Part shown: positions 22,955-31,894 of the stretch, piece by piece
Layout of the letters: the number at the start of each line of letters is the position of its first letter
How positions within the stretch are numbered: position 1 is the first letter of the stretch
From: JAAYKM01 sp964411235
GTDB lineage: Bacteria > Desulfobacterota > Syntrophia > Syntrophales > JAAYKM01
Assembly (NCBI GenBank): GCA_964411235.1
Contig: CAYPKE010000001.1
Coordinates: 1-43,284 of the forward strand
DNA length: 43,284 bases
Direction of reading: 5' to 3'
Program-made: the position numbers and the translations under genes
The notes under the pieces: model-generated
What the model saw: only the letters and a program-made list of their open reading frames with translations
Databases searched by the model: none
What the model was told of the DNA's origin: nothing

Positions 22955-24608
22955 AGGGGCAGACGGTGATCAGGATACGGACGGGCCTGTTTGTAATTGT
23001 AATGGTGTGGATTTCCGGCAGCAGCACCATGTCGGACGGGTGGGCCTGTTTGAGCAGATCGATCAGGGGCTGATTGAAAGGTTCCATCCCCAAAATAACG
23101 AACAGCCTGCCCCGTGGTCCCGTCTTGCGGCAGGCTTCTCCCATGGCGGCTTTTGCCTCTTCGGCCAGCGCTCCCGGTCGGGAAAGCCAGGCCGCCTTAT
23201 CGGAGATGGCATGCTGCTTTAGATTGTCGCGTGGAAAGGTTACGATTTGGAGGGGAATTTGGGCCTGACGGGCATAATAGGACAGCGGGCCGATGGTCAG
23301 GGACGATGCCAGGACCGCATCATCCGGATCTGTCAGGGCCAGGATCTTTGCGGCCATTTCCGCATCCCCCCGCATTGAGGCGTCGGCCGTTGCCGGCGGG
23401 TAGTTCGCCAGGGAGAATAAAATCAGCAGCCCTGTAAATCCCAGGCACAAAAGAGGTCTGACCAAACGGTCTGCACCGACGGCGGTCAGAATCACAAACG
23501 CGGGGAAAACCAGTTGATCCGAACGCCCGTAACGATGGATCGGAGAAAAGAACGCGGAAAGCAGAATCACCGTGAACAGAGGGACCAAAAGAAATATCAG
23601 GACATCCGTCATATGCCGCCTGGCATTCTGGTCGCCGCCCTGGTGAAAGACCGCTACGAGAGACCAGACTGACGCTGCGGCAAAGAAGAACCAGCGTGCC
23701 ACCCGGAAGGCGTCCGGTTTCTCCCAGGTGAAGGAAAGGGATTGGCGTCCTCCGGAAAAGGAGTCCATTGTCAGGATGAGATTCCCGTGAGGCCCGAGGC
23801 TGTTCCAGATCGGTTCGAACCAGGCATTCTGGGCGCTGACCTGAAGCTGCTGCCAGAAAATAGGGCTCCAGGGCAGGTAGGCGATGCCGACAGTTGCGGC
23901 GGCGCCAAACCACTGCCACGGGCGCCGTTTCAGGGAGCCGTTGAAAAGGAGGATCAGGAAACACGCGGGAAACAGAAACCACCCATAGTTGTGTGTATAA
24001 AGCGCCCCGATCATGCATGCGGCCCAGCCGGCCAGCCAGGTTCTTGATTCTGTATCGGAAGCCATTTTCAGACAGTGAAAAGCTCCGAGCGCCAGAAGGG
24101 GAAGAAGCGTGTACATCCGGCACTGCTGGGCGTGTAGAATCTGAGCCGGAGCGACCGCCATCAACAGGGACGCGACGAGTCCGGCACGGTAAGAAAAAAA
24201 ACGGTAAGCCACTACAAAAATATACCCGACCAGGATGGTGCCGAACAAAACGGAAAGGAGACGGACGGCTGCCGGTACTTCCCCGAAGAGAATCATCCAG
24301 AAGCGAAGTAACAGGTAGTAAAGGGGTGGACTGGAGTCCCGCGCCAAGGCGGAAACCATGTCGGCGAATCCCATGTGGGCGATACGGACGGAATTGGCTT
24401 CGTCAATCCATACGGATAAGGAATCAAGGTGGTAAAGGCGTAGAGCGAACCCGACAGTCATAATGAACAAAGGGGCTGCGAAAAAAAGCAGGGCCCTGCT
24501 GTACGGCAAAGAAATAAGGTTCCCGGTGCGTTGACCGGACGCGTCCACGTCCGGGTCGGTCTTGCTTTTCCATGACGATGGGAGATTTCTTTTAGGGGAT
24601 CGCTTCAT
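22953..24608 (-). CDS. GT39/ArnT-like integral membrane glycosyltransferase
   Basis: A 551-residue polytopic membrane protein with at least ten hydrophobic segments. The first periplasmic loop contains LDSLSVWIDEANSVRIAH (about residues 62-79), where Asp-Glu is the catalytic motif of PMT/ArnT-type transferases that use polyprenyl-phosphate sugars. The next loop (ARDSSPPLYYLLLRFW) is typical of the family. The C-terminal 150 residues are soluble. The acceptor is not predictable: lipid A, protein or polysaccharide. The preceding gene on the strand is the GroES-like protein 87 bases upstream, with no strong promoter seen in between. It ends in a clean terminator. Confidence 0.85.
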   Translation of the reverse strand: MKRSPKRNLPSSWKSKTDPDVDASGQRTGNLISLPYSRALLFFAAPLFIMTVGFALRLYHLDSLSVWIDEANSVRIAHMGFADMVSALARDSSPPLYYLLLRFWMILFGEVPAAVRLLSVLFGTILVGYIFVVAYRFFSYRAGLVASLLMAVAPAQILHAQQCRMYTLLPLLALGAFHCLKMASDTESRTWLAGWAACMIGALYTHNYGWFLFPACFLILLFNGSLKRRPWQWFGAAATVGIAYLPWSPIFWQQLQVSAQNAWFEPIWNSLGPHGNLILTMDSFSGGRQSLSFTWEKPDAFRVARWFFFAAASVWSLVAVFHQGGDQNARRHMTDVLIFLLVPLFTVILLSAFFSPIHRYGRSDQLVFPAFVILTAVGADRLVRPLLCLGFTGLLILFSLANYPPATADASMRGDAEMAAKILALTDPDDAVLASSLTIGPLSYYARQAQIPLQIVTFPRDNLKQHAISDKAAWLSRPGALAEEAKAAMGEACRKTGPRGRLFVILGMEPFNQPLIDLLKQAHPSDMVLLPEIHTITITNRPVRILITVCP

Positions 24609-24695
24609 GATGAAAAAAGACAGGGAATGTTCTGTATAACATACATCATATCATCGGATCTCTTCCCGAAAAGGTGTTTGGCCGACAAACCTCTT

Positions 24696-25001
24696 CTAAT
24701 TTGTGCCATCCGGGGCGTCTGTGGGCATATCCCCTTCCCGGCGCTGGATCTCGTTTTCCGCGAGGATCTTTAAAATCCGTCCGTAAAGCAGCACATCCTG
24801 CCCCAAAGACGGATCGAAGACCACTTCATCTCCCGGTTTGAACATATTGACCTTTGAGCCGACGGTGATGACTTTTCCGCGTCCCTCCAGGAGCATGCCG
24901 CCCTGAGCGTTGGTCAAGCCGGACTGCACTCTGGGTTCAATAACCACCTTGTCGTCGGAAGTTCCTTCCTGACCTGAATGAACCTGATCTTTATAAATCA
25001 C
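24696..25001 (-). CDS. divergent GroES-like (chaperonin-10 fold) small protein
   Basis: A 101-residue protein starting at GTG (25001), with AAGGAGGA six bases upstream. Residues about 17-84 parallel GroES: DDKVVIEP (strand 1), AQGGMLLEGRG (where GroES has the GGIVL mobile-loop tripeptide; here shortened by about seven residues), GKVITVGSK, KPGDEVVFDPS, and GRILKILAENEI as the last strand. A charged tail follows (QRREGDMPTDAPDG). A lone cpn10 fold with no groEL beside it is unusual. It may bind a chaperonin encoded elsewhere or have another role. An in-frame extension to 25232 exists but lacks protein-like composition. Next on the strand is the GT39 gene. Confidence 0.7.
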   Translation of the reverse strand: MIYKDQVHSGQEGTSDDKVVIEPRVQSGLTNAQGGMLLEGRGKVITVGSKVNMFKPGDEVVFDPSLGQDVLLYGRILKILAENEIQRREGDMPTDAPDGTN

Positions 25002-25183
25002 TTTCTTTCCTCCTTGAGACTTTTTTCGAGGTTTTTGAGCCGGGATAAACCGGCAAGACAAAGCTGATGAAACGGGTCTCTCAACGATTCCGCTCGCCGG
25101 CACAAAATGCGCCGTACTTCCATTTCCTGAAGACGCGTCGGCAAGTGGCGACATAGACGTAATCGGAAGGAGACAATACCCAT
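24998..25183 (-). CDS. possible small basic helical ORF coupled to the GroES-like gene
   Basis: A 61-codon frame from ATG 25183, with arginine-rich helical sequence (RLRLCRHLPTRLQEMEVRRIL) and ending in SRLKNLEKSLKEERK. Its stop codon TGA overlaps the GTG start of the GroES-like gene (GTGA), a typical coupled arrangement. The ribosome site (aaagag directly before ATG) is poor, and no homologue is recognised. If not translated, the segment is simply the leader of the GroES-like gene. Confidence 0.4.
   Translation of the reverse strand: MGIVSFRLRLCRHLPTRLQEMEVRRILCRRAESLRDPFHQLCLAGLSRLKNLEKSLKEERK
25008..25015 (-). promoter_or_regulatory. strong Shine-Dalgarno deciding a GTG start
   Basis: AAGGAGGA on the minus strand, six bases before GTG at 25001. 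It supports the short GroES-like protein rather than the longer in-frame ORF. Confidence 0.75.
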
Positions 25184-25250
25184 CTCTTTCGAAAAGCCGG
25201 CCGGTTCCGCTGTTTTGCGTTCCTTCCGGCAATAGAAGCCCGCCTGCCGT

Positions 25251-25661
25251 CTATTTTTTCTTCAGCAGATCCCTGATCTCCGCCAGCAGCACCTCTTCGT
25301 TGGACGGCGGCGGCGGCGCAGGAGCTTCCGCAGGGGCGGCTTCCTCTTTTCGCTTAAGGGTGTTCATTGCTTTGATCATGAGAAAAATGGCAAAGGCGAT
25401 GATCACAAAATCAACGATGGTCTGGACAAAGTGGCCGTAATTCAGGGTGACGGCCGCCTGTTCCGCCGTCGCTTCCTTGATCGTGACGGCCAGATCGGCA
25501 AAATTGACGCCGCCGATGAAAAGTCCCAGTGGAGGCATGATGACATTCGCCACGAACGAAGAAACGATTTTTCCAAAAGCACCGCCGATGATAATGCCCA
25601 CCGCCATGTCCACGACATTGCCCCGCATGGCGAACGTTTTGAATTCCTGAATCATGCCCAT
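25251..25661 (-). CDS. mscL: large-conductance mechanosensitive channel
   Basis: A 136-residue channel protein. The N-terminal helix and first membrane segment (MIQEFKTFAMRGNVVDMAVGIIIGGAFGKIVSSFVANVIMPPLG) match MscL closely. The glycine-rich pore-lining region, the periplasmic loop and a second membrane segment (FVQTIVDFVIIAFAIFLMIKAMN) follow, then a charged C-terminal bundle (KRKEEAAPAEAPAPPPPSNEE...) that is longer and more Pro/Ala-rich than usual. It releases solutes on hypo-osmotic shock. The start is supported by aggaggc-like purines just upstream. Confidence 0.97.
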   Translation of the reverse strand: MGMIQEFKTFAMRGNVVDMAVGIIIGGAFGKIVSSFVANVIMPPLGLFIGGVNFADLAVTIKEATAEQAAVTLNYGHFVQTIVDFVIIAFAIFLMIKAMNTLKRKEEAAPAEAPAPPPPSNEEVLLAEIRDLLKKK

Positions 25662-25912
25662 GGCGTAGCCTCCTTACGATACGATGATGTTTGATGATGA
25701 TTTCGAGTAAGCCGGTCGAGAGGTTTCAACTCCGTCGCGTGTCTTCATTTTTGCGGCAGGCGTTGCTTTTCTAGGGTCTGGGCTGCCTTGCCTCTGTAAA
25801 CGTATCAGGAAAGCAGAGGTGTCGCCGCATACTTCTCAAAGAACGGGAAGGCGATACCTGCCGCGGGAAGGCAAGCATCCGAGAACTGTTGAAACCATGC
25901 AGGAAGTCATGT

Positions 25913-26755
25913 ATGTTGTCAAGAAAATTTCTTTTTCCCGGAGGGTTCGTGATCGGGACGGTCTTTGTCTTTCTCTGCATGTTCTTTTGTGTTATCGTAG
26001 TTGGGGTAATCCATTATAAGAGGGTTCCGCGGGAACTGAAACACATCACCGAATCCCTGGGCATTTCGTTGGTACGCCGCTGGTCCATTCCGGACGGCGC
26101 AGGTTCCGTTTTGCCCTTTCGGACCGGACCTTTTTTTTCGGGAACCTATCGGGATATGCCCATTAGTATTACATCCATGATCAATGCCGACCGCGATGTT
26201 TTGGGAATACGGGTGACGTTTCATTTTGTCCGGTCACTTGCCGCGTCCCTCTTCAGTGCTTATCGTATCAATCCCTACACGTCCCAAACGATTCCCGATG
26301 CATACCGGGATGTCTATCTGCAGAGGATTGAAACAGAAATCGCGGAAATGAAGCTCTGGGCCGGAAATCGGGACAAGGCCGGGAGGGTCCTGAGGGGGGG
26401 GGATGTGCCGACGCGCCTGGCCCGTTTGTGCGCTGTTGTCGATGCGGGCGGCAACGGGACGGAACAGGGGGTTCCCGATTTACCTCCGCCCGGGTTTATG
26501 ATAAACGACCGGGGAGTGAGCGTCTTCGTGGGGGAAGCCTCGACCATGACACGGGAGCTTCTGGATGCGGTGTATGATCTGGCACAGGTTCTTGATGCGG
26601 CGGGAGATCCCGACCCCGGCCCAGCCCCGACGTTGAAGCATGGCGGTCCTAACATACCGGTCATCATTTTGTGGGTTTTGTTCATGATTTTCATCATGGG
26701 TATGATAATGGCCGGAATCTTTGAGATCGAGATGCCAATGATGCCGGCCGGTTGA
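25913..26755 (+). CDS. two-TM membrane protein of unknown function
   Basis: A 280-residue protein. A membrane segment near residues 9-34 (FVIGTVFVFLCMFFCVIVVGVIH) and a second near the C-terminus (IPVIILWVLFMIFIMGMIMAGIFEI) bracket a soluble domain of about 200 residues. The soluble part contains YRDMPISITSMIN, LGIRVTFHFVR and PPPGFMINDRGVSVFVGEAS, suggesting alpha/beta structure, but I recognise no family. ATG 25913 has aggaag seven bases upstream; GTG 25955 with ggaggg is a shorter alternative. It precedes the NAD(P)HX repair gene by 45 bases on the same strand. Confidence 0.7.
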   Translation: MLSRKFLFPGGFVIGTVFVFLCMFFCVIVVGVIHYKRVPRELKHITESLGISLVRRWSIPDGAGSVLPFRTGPFFSGTYRDMPISITSMINADRDVLGIRVTFHFVRSLAASLFSAYRINPYTSQTIPDAYRDVYLQRIETEIAEMKLWAGNRDKAGRVLRGGDVPTRLARLCAVVDAGGNGTEQGVPDLPPPGFMINDRGVSVFVGEASTMTRELLDAVYDLAQVLDAAGDPDPGPAPTLKHGGPNIPVIILWVLFMIFIMGMIMAGIFEIEMPMMPAG

Positions 26756-26800
26756 AGGTTGAAGACTGCTTTAGACAGAGATCCTGAAGGGGGAAGGCTT

Positions 26801-28375
26801 ATGAAAATCGCCGGGGTGAACGAAATGCGGTCAATGGACCGCCTGGCCATGGAGAAATTCAATATTCCGGAGGAGATCCTGATGGAGAATGCCGGTTTGG
26901 CATCGGTCTTTGTCCTGAACCGGGAAATCGGCATCCGGGGAAAGAAATTTGTCGTCCTTTGCGGCGGAGGCAACAACGGCGGAGACGGTTTTGTCGTGGC
27001 CCGGAAAATTTTGGCCGACGGCGGCAGGGTGAAGGTATTTATTCTGGGGGATCCCCTGAGATATCGGGGGGCGGCGAAAAAAAACCTGGCCATTCTCTCC
27101 GGTTTGCCCATTGAGAAGGAGGCGGCTCAAAGTCTTGAAGCGGTGCGCGGGGGAATCGATCGCTCTGATGTCATCGTCGATGCCCTCTTCGGTACGGGAT
27201 TGGACCGTGACGTGACGGGAATCTTTGCCGAAGTGATTGAACTGGTCAACGCAAGCGGGAAAAAGGTGCTCAGCCTGGACATTCCTTCGGGTGTGAACGG
27301 CGATAATGGACAGATCATGGGTGCGGCTATCCGGGCCCACATGACGGTCACCTACGGATTGCCTAAGAGAGGGAATCTGCTCTATCCGGGTTATGGCATG
27401 GGGGGGCGCCTTTTCGTCTGCCACATTTGTTTCCCCCCCGAACTTTGTGAGCGGGACGATCTCAAGGTCCAGATCAACGATTTTATCGCGCTGCCCCCCC
27501 GGGATCCCGACGGCCATAAGGGCTCCATGGGGGAGGTGCTGGTGATAGCCGGAGCGGCATCCTATTTCGGCGCCCCTTACTTCGCCGCCATGTCTTTTCT
27601 AAAAGCGGGAGGGGGCTATGCCCGCCTGGCCGTGCCGGCCGGCCTCGCGCCGTTTATTGCCCAGAAGGGCAGTGAAATCGTCATGATTCCCCAGAAGGAA
27701 ACGGCAACGGGCAGTATCGCCTGGGAGAACCGACGCCTCCTTCTTGATCTGGCTGCCAAGATGGATTGTCTCGTGATCGGTCCCGGTGTTTCTTTGCATG
27801 AAGAAACCCAGAAACTTGTGCGGGAATTGGTTGCGGTAGTCGATAAACCCGTTCTGATTGACGGAGACGGAATAACCGCCACGGTCGATCATCCTGATTT
27901 GATCCGGAACAGGAATGGGGAGACGATCCTGACTCCTCATCTCGGCGAAATGTCCCGACTTGCGGGAAAAGAGGTCGGGGAAATACGGCGGAGCCGGATT
28001 GATGTTCTGCAGAAAGTTGCGCAGGATCTCCGGGCTTCAGTGGTGCTGAAAGGCGCCCATTCGCTCATCGCCAGCCCCGAGGGTCGAGTTTACGTAAATT
28101 TGAGCGGCAACTCCGGCATGGCCACCGCCGGCAGCGGTGATGTCCTGACGGGAACAATCGCTGCCATGTGTGGCCTGGGACTCAACGTTCGGAATGCGGT
28201 CCGGAAAGGCGTTTTTCTGCACGGCCTGGCTGGAGATTTGGCGGCCCTTGACTGGGGGGAAGACGGCATGACGGCCCAAACCATCCTCGATTACCTGCCC
28301 CTGGCCATCAAGGCGGACAGGGAGGGCCAGGAGGAAGCGTTCCGCCGCCTATACGAAGGACCCGAGGTGATCTAG
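26801..28375 (+). CDS. nnr: bifunctional NAD(P)H-hydrate epimerase / ADP-dependent NAD(P)H-hydrate dehydratase
   Basis: A repair enzyme for hydrated nicotinamide cofactors, 524 residues, the usual fused length. The N-terminal epimerase domain (about 1-215) has MRSMDRLAMEKFNIPEEILMENAG and CGGGNNGGDGFVVAR. The C-terminal ribokinase-like dehydratase (about 225-510) has GHKGSMGEVLVIAGA and NSGMATAGSGDVLTGTIAAM with the catalytic Asp. ATG 26801 follows gggggaagg; the longer in-frame start at 26759 has no such site. It is followed by marC 97 bases on. Confidence 0.96.
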   Translation: MKIAGVNEMRSMDRLAMEKFNIPEEILMENAGLASVFVLNREIGIRGKKFVVLCGGGNNGGDGFVVARKILADGGRVKVFILGDPLRYRGAAKKNLAILSGLPIEKEAAQSLEAVRGGIDRSDVIVDALFGTGLDRDVTGIFAEVIELVNASGKKVLSLDIPSGVNGDNGQIMGAAIRAHMTVTYGLPKRGNLLYPGYGMGGRLFVCHICFPPELCERDDLKVQINDFIALPPRDPDGHKGSMGEVLVIAGAASYFGAPYFAAMSFLKAGGGYARLAVPAGLAPFIAQKGSEIVMIPQKETATGSIAWENRRLLLDLAAKMDCLVIGPGVSLHEETQKLVRELVAVVDKPVLIDGDGITATVDHPDLIRNRNGETILTPHLGEMSRLAGKEVGEIRRSRIDVLQKVAQDLRASVVLKGAHSLIASPEGRVYVNLSGNSGMATAGSGDVLTGTIAAMCGLGLNVRNAVRKGVFLHGLAGDLAALDWGEDGMTAQTILDYLPLAIKADREGQEEAFRRLYEGPEVI

Positions 28376-28472
28376 GCTGAAACCGGCGCGGTCTCGCCCG
28401 CCTGTCCCGATCACCGGCTCTTCGGAAGGGCTCTTATTGCTGAGTACGCAAGGTTTTCAACAGAGGCGAACC

Positions 28473-29054
28473 ATGACCATTTTTTCGGCGGCGCTGCTCC
28501 TTTTCCTGGTTATTGACCCTTTCGGGAATATTCCTTTTTTCCTGTCGATTCTGAAACAGGTCGATTACCGCCGTCAACGAAGGATTATCATCCGGGAGAT
28601 GATGATCGCCCTGGCGGTTCTGGTTTTCTTTCTCTTTACCGGTCGCTATGTCCTGGTGCTGCTGGATATTTCCGCGCCGGCTTTAAGTATGGCCGGGGGT
28701 ATCATTCTATTCCTGATTGCCCTGAAGATGATTTTCTCCGATTCCGAGGCCATATTCGGCAAATCTCCGGCAGGAGAACCCCTGATCGTGCCCCTGGCGA
28801 TTCCGTTTATCGCGGGTCCTTCAGCCCTGGCGACGGTTCTGCTTTTAATGGCCCGGGAGCCTTCACGATGGGCGGAATGGCTGATTGCGCTAATTGCAGC
28901 GTGGTCCGCCGCCATGTGTATTCTGCTGCTGTCAAACGAGATCAGCCGCTTTTTGGGGTACCGGGTCCTGATCGCCATCGAGCGGTTGATGGGAATGCTT
29001 CTGACGACGATTGCCGTTGAACTGTTCATCAAAGGGATCGGTCAGCTGGCATGA
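28473..29054 (+). CDS. MarC family inner-membrane protein
   Basis: A 193-residue membrane protein with six hydrophobic segments. Family blocks are LLLFLVIDPFGNIPFFLSIL at the start and PLAIPFIAGPSALATVLLLMA in the middle; RLMGMLLTTIAVELFIKGI near the end closes it. MarC/YchE proteins have no settled function despite the name. Starting at ATG 28473 was preferred to the TTG at 28437, because the protein then begins with the first membrane helix. Confidence 0.9.
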   Translation: MTIFSAALLLFLVIDPFGNIPFFLSILKQVDYRRQRRIIIREMMIALAVLVFFLFTGRYVLVLLDISAPALSMAGGIILFLIALKMIFSDSEAIFGKSPAGEPLIVPLAIPFIAGPSALATVLLLMAREPSRWAEWLIALIAAWSAAMCILLLSNEISRFLGYRVLIAIERLMGMLLTTIAVELFIKGIGQLA

Positions 29055-29113
29055 TAAAAAATGAGGGATGTGGCGGTTTGTCAACGCGATAACGAGAAAA
29101 GGAGATGCAAGCC

Positions 29114-30313
29114 ATGATGAATAAAGACCAACTGGAAAAGTATGCGGATGTCCTTTTGTGGGGGCTGAAAACGGCCCGTGTAAAACCCCTCCGCAAAGGG
29201 GCCCTGATCCTCTTGCAGTATGACCTTCCCGCCTTGGCGCTGGCGGAAATTCTCTTCAGCAGGTTGCTCGATTTGGGATTCAATCCGATTCAGAGAATGG
29301 GTATGACCACACAGATGGAAAAGAGCTTTTACGAAAAGGCGAATGACCGTCAATTGTCTTTTCTTGCGCCGGGAGACAGGCCGACTTATGAAAAACTGGA
29401 TGGACGGATCTTTTTGCGGGCACCGGCGTCGCTGACCCACCTGGGAGGGGTCGACCCCCGCAAAATCGCCCGTGCCATGGTGGCCCGCAAGCCCCTGCGG
29501 GAACTGATGGAGGCGCGTGAACACCAAGGTCTCCACGGGTGGACCCTTTGCCTGTTCCCGACGGAGGAACTCGCGGCCCAGGCCGGGCTCAGCCTTGCAG
29601 AATATACCCAACAGATCGTAAAGGCCTGCTACCTGGACCGGATCGATCCCGTTGGTGAATGGAAGCGGATATACCGGGAGATGGCGAAGATCAAGCGATC
29701 GCTCAACGCGTTGCCGGTCAAATCCTTTCATGTCGAGGCGGATTATTTCGATCTCCGGATTATCCCCGGCGAAGCGCGGAAGTGGATCGGCATCTCGGGG
29801 CATAACATTCCCAGCTTCGAGCTGTTCCTGTCGCCTGACTGGCGGGGCACGGAAGGAACTTTCTACGCGAATCAGCCTTCATACCGGAGCGGCAACTACG
29901 TCGAGGGCGTCAGCCTCGTTTTCGAGAAGGGAAATGTGGTCGATGTCAGAGTGGAAAAGGGGGAAGCGTTTACAAAAAAGCAACTTGAAATGGATCCGGG
30001 GGCGAAAAGGGTCGGGGAATTTTCCCTGACGGACCGGCGCTTTTCACGGATTGACCGCTTCATGGCCGATACCCTTTTCGATGAAAACTACGGCGGCGCT
30101 TACGGCAACATGCACATTGCGCTGGGGGCATCCTATACCGATACGTTCAGCGGTGACCTGTCCAAGATGAACAAGAGCCTGAAGAAGAAACTGGGCTTCA
30201 ACGATTCAGCCCTCCATTGGGATCTCGTGAATACGGAAAAGAAAACGGTTACGGCGATTCTGAAGACCGGCAAGAGGCTGGTTATTTACGCCGAAGGGCA
30301 GTTCCGCCATTGA
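29114..30313 (+). CDS. M29 family aminopeptidase (thermophilic-type metalloaminopeptidase)
   Basis: A 399-residue cytosolic enzyme. The two-metal site of the M29 clan is readable: a Glu in NIPSFELFLSPDWRGTEG, a Glu in GEFSLTD, a His in NMHIALGASY, and His and Asp in SALHWDLV, close to the C-terminus. YVEGVSLVFEKGNVVDVRVEKG is a further family block. It should remove N-terminal residues from small peptides. ATG 29114 was chosen because aaaaggag lies at proper spacing; ATG 29105 is directly on top of the Shine-Dalgarno and ATG 29117 is possible. It begins 59 bases after marC. Confidence 0.92.
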   Translation: MMNKDQLEKYADVLLWGLKTARVKPLRKGALILLQYDLPALALAEILFSRLLDLGFNPIQRMGMTTQMEKSFYEKANDRQLSFLAPGDRPTYEKLDGRIFLRAPASLTHLGGVDPRKIARAMVARKPLRELMEAREHQGLHGWTLCLFPTEELAAQAGLSLAEYTQQIVKACYLDRIDPVGEWKRIYREMAKIKRSLNALPVKSFHVEADYFDLRIIPGEARKWIGISGHNIPSFELFLSPDWRGTEGTFYANQPSYRSGNYVEGVSLVFEKGNVVDVRVEKGEAFTKKQLEMDPGAKRVGEFSLTDRRFSRIDRFMADTLFDENYGGAYGNMHIALGASYTDTFSGDLSKMNKSLKKKLGFNDSALHWDLVNTEKKTVTAILKTGKRLVIYAEGQFRH

Positions 30314-30401
30314 TCGCGCAAGGGGGGGGAAGCGGAGATATCAGCGGGTTGTCGTCCTGCCGGGATTATGGATACCTGAGAAGAAGTGATGCTTTCCAGT
30401 T

Positions 30402-30701
30402 TCAGGTGCCCGTAATCTCCTTTCGGGCCTTCCGGAAGATCTCTTCCTTAAAACCGGGAAAACCGGGGATGGCCTGATTGAGAAACTTGGTCGTGTACTG
30501 GGTATCGTAAAGCAGCATCTTTTCAAAATCCGCAAGCTTGCCGGTCGGTCCGAGCTGTTTTCTGACAGCTTCGTTAAAGTACTCTTCCAGCTTGATTGCG
30601 TATGCATCGGCCAATCGACCGAGGGCCTCCTTGTCGTGTTCCGCCAGTTTCCCCTGGTCCTGCAGGTCCTTGATCCAGCGGGAGGTTTCTTCCTTGAACA
30701 T
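30402..30701 (-). CDS. small hypothetical helical protein
   Basis: A 99-residue charged, mostly helical soluble protein (MFKEETSRWIKDLQDQGKL..., LADFEKMLLYDTQYTTKFLNQAIPGFPGFKEEIFRKARKEITG). No family is recognised. The ATG at 30701 follows ggaggc at six bases; the ATG at 30716 has none. It lies 87 bases after the polyprenyl synthase on the same strand and may be cotranscribed. Confidence 0.65.
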   Translation of the reverse strand: MFKEETSRWIKDLQDQGKLAEHDKEALGRLADAYAIKLEEYFNEAVRKQLGPTGKLADFEKMLLYDTQYTTKFLNQAIPGFPGFKEEIFRKARKEITGT

Positions 30702-30788
30702 GGGTGCCTCCTGCAAGCTTCGCGTTTGGTTTCTGCCGGTATCAGCAGGCAGCGAAGTGAATCGCGCCGGTTTCCTACCGGGTGTGCG

Positions 30789-31763
30789 TCATTTTTCTCT
30801 GGCAACGATATAGTCGGCGATGGCGATGAGCGCGGTTTTGTATAGGGATTCGGGGAAGGAAGCGAGAAAGCCCTTGGCCTCTTCAACAAGCATTCCGGCT
30901 TTGTCCAGGGCATAGACGATCCCGTCACAGCCTTGCATGAGAGCCATAATTTCCCCGATTTCTTCCGGGGATCTTTCCGGTTTCCGCAACAGACCATGCA
31001 GGCGAGCTCTTTCCCCTGTCGGAATCTGTGCCATCGTCCGGATCAACGGCAGGGTCAGTTTCCCTTCCGCCAGATCTTTCCCGATCGCCTTGCCGAATTC
31101 ACCCTCCTTTGCCATATAATCCAGGGTGTCGTCCGTTATCTGAAAGGCTGCGCCGACACGAAGACCGTATTGGGCCAGTGCTTCGATCCGGCCGGAGTCG
31201 GTTTCTCCCAGATGCCCTCCCAGGGAGCAGGCCGCCGAAATGAGAACCGCCGTTTTCTTTTCGATAATCGAAAAATAATCCGTCTCCGTGATGGCAACAT
31301 CTCCGCGCTTGACGAGCTGCAGTACCTCTCCTTCGGACATGGTGTTGGTCGTCGCCGAAAGAAGCCGGATGATGTCGAGGTTGCCGTATTCCGTCAGGAG
31401 CCGGAAGGATTTGGAGTAGAGAAAATCACCGACCAGAACGCTTGCCGCATTACCCCAGACACGGTTGGCTGCAGGTTTGCCCCGTCTCGTATCGGCTTCG
31501 TCGATGACATCATCGTGGAGCAGCGTGGCCGTATGGATGAATTCGATTACCGCGGCCAGCGGAAAGCGCCGTACCCCTTCGTAGCCGCAAAGGGCTGACG
31601 AAGCCAGAAGCAGAAGCGGGCGAAAACGCTTCCCTCCACTGTCGAGGATATGCCGGACGATTTCAGGAATCAAACGGACTTCGGAGCGAAGATGGTCCTC
31701 CATGCTCCTCTCCACCTGCTTTAAGTCTTCACCGAAGAGTCGGAAAACATCCTGCATCTGCAT
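30789..31763 (-). CDS. polyprenyl diphosphate synthase (IspB-like)
   Basis: A trans-isoprenyl diphosphate synthase, 324 residues. The first aspartate-rich motif DDVIDEADTRRG starts at residue 84 and the second is in QITDDTLDY, each binding Mg2+-pyrophosphate. GGKRFRPLLLL near residue 43 precedes them, and EFIHTATLLHDDVIDEA is typical of octaprenyl and longer-chain synthases. It builds the quinone side chain from farnesyl diphosphate and IPP. The chain length cannot be inferred with confidence. Divergent to gdx. Confidence 0.93.
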   Translation of the reverse strand: MQMQDVFRLFGEDLKQVERSMEDHLRSEVRLIPEIVRHILDSGGKRFRPLLLLASSALCGYEGVRRFPLAAVIEFIHTATLLHDDVIDEADTRRGKPAANRVWGNAASVLVGDFLYSKSFRLLTEYGNLDIIRLLSATTNTMSEGEVLQLVKRGDVAITETDYFSIIEKKTAVLISAACSLGGHLGETDSGRIEALAQYGLRVGAAFQITDDTLDYMAKEGEFGKAIGKDLAEGKLTLPLIRTMAQIPTGERARLHGLLRKPERSPEEIGEIMALMQGCDGIVYALDKAGMLVEEAKGFLASFPESLYKTALIAIADYIVAREK

Positions 31764-31894
31764 GAAAAGTGGCCTCTCATTGTCTGATTGCGAACCGGAC
31801 TATAGGGGAAGGAGGAGAAAATGTCAAACAATTCATGTGACAGCCGCAAGACGATCCTGCTATGATGCCCATTATTACAGGCGAGGTGAAGGCG

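Noticed and set aside
31764..31894. guanidine riboswitch upstream of gdx
   Set aside because: Guanidine-I, -II or -III consensus pieces (paired ACGR loops, ykkC core) were looked for but not found convincingly; a covariance search would settle it.
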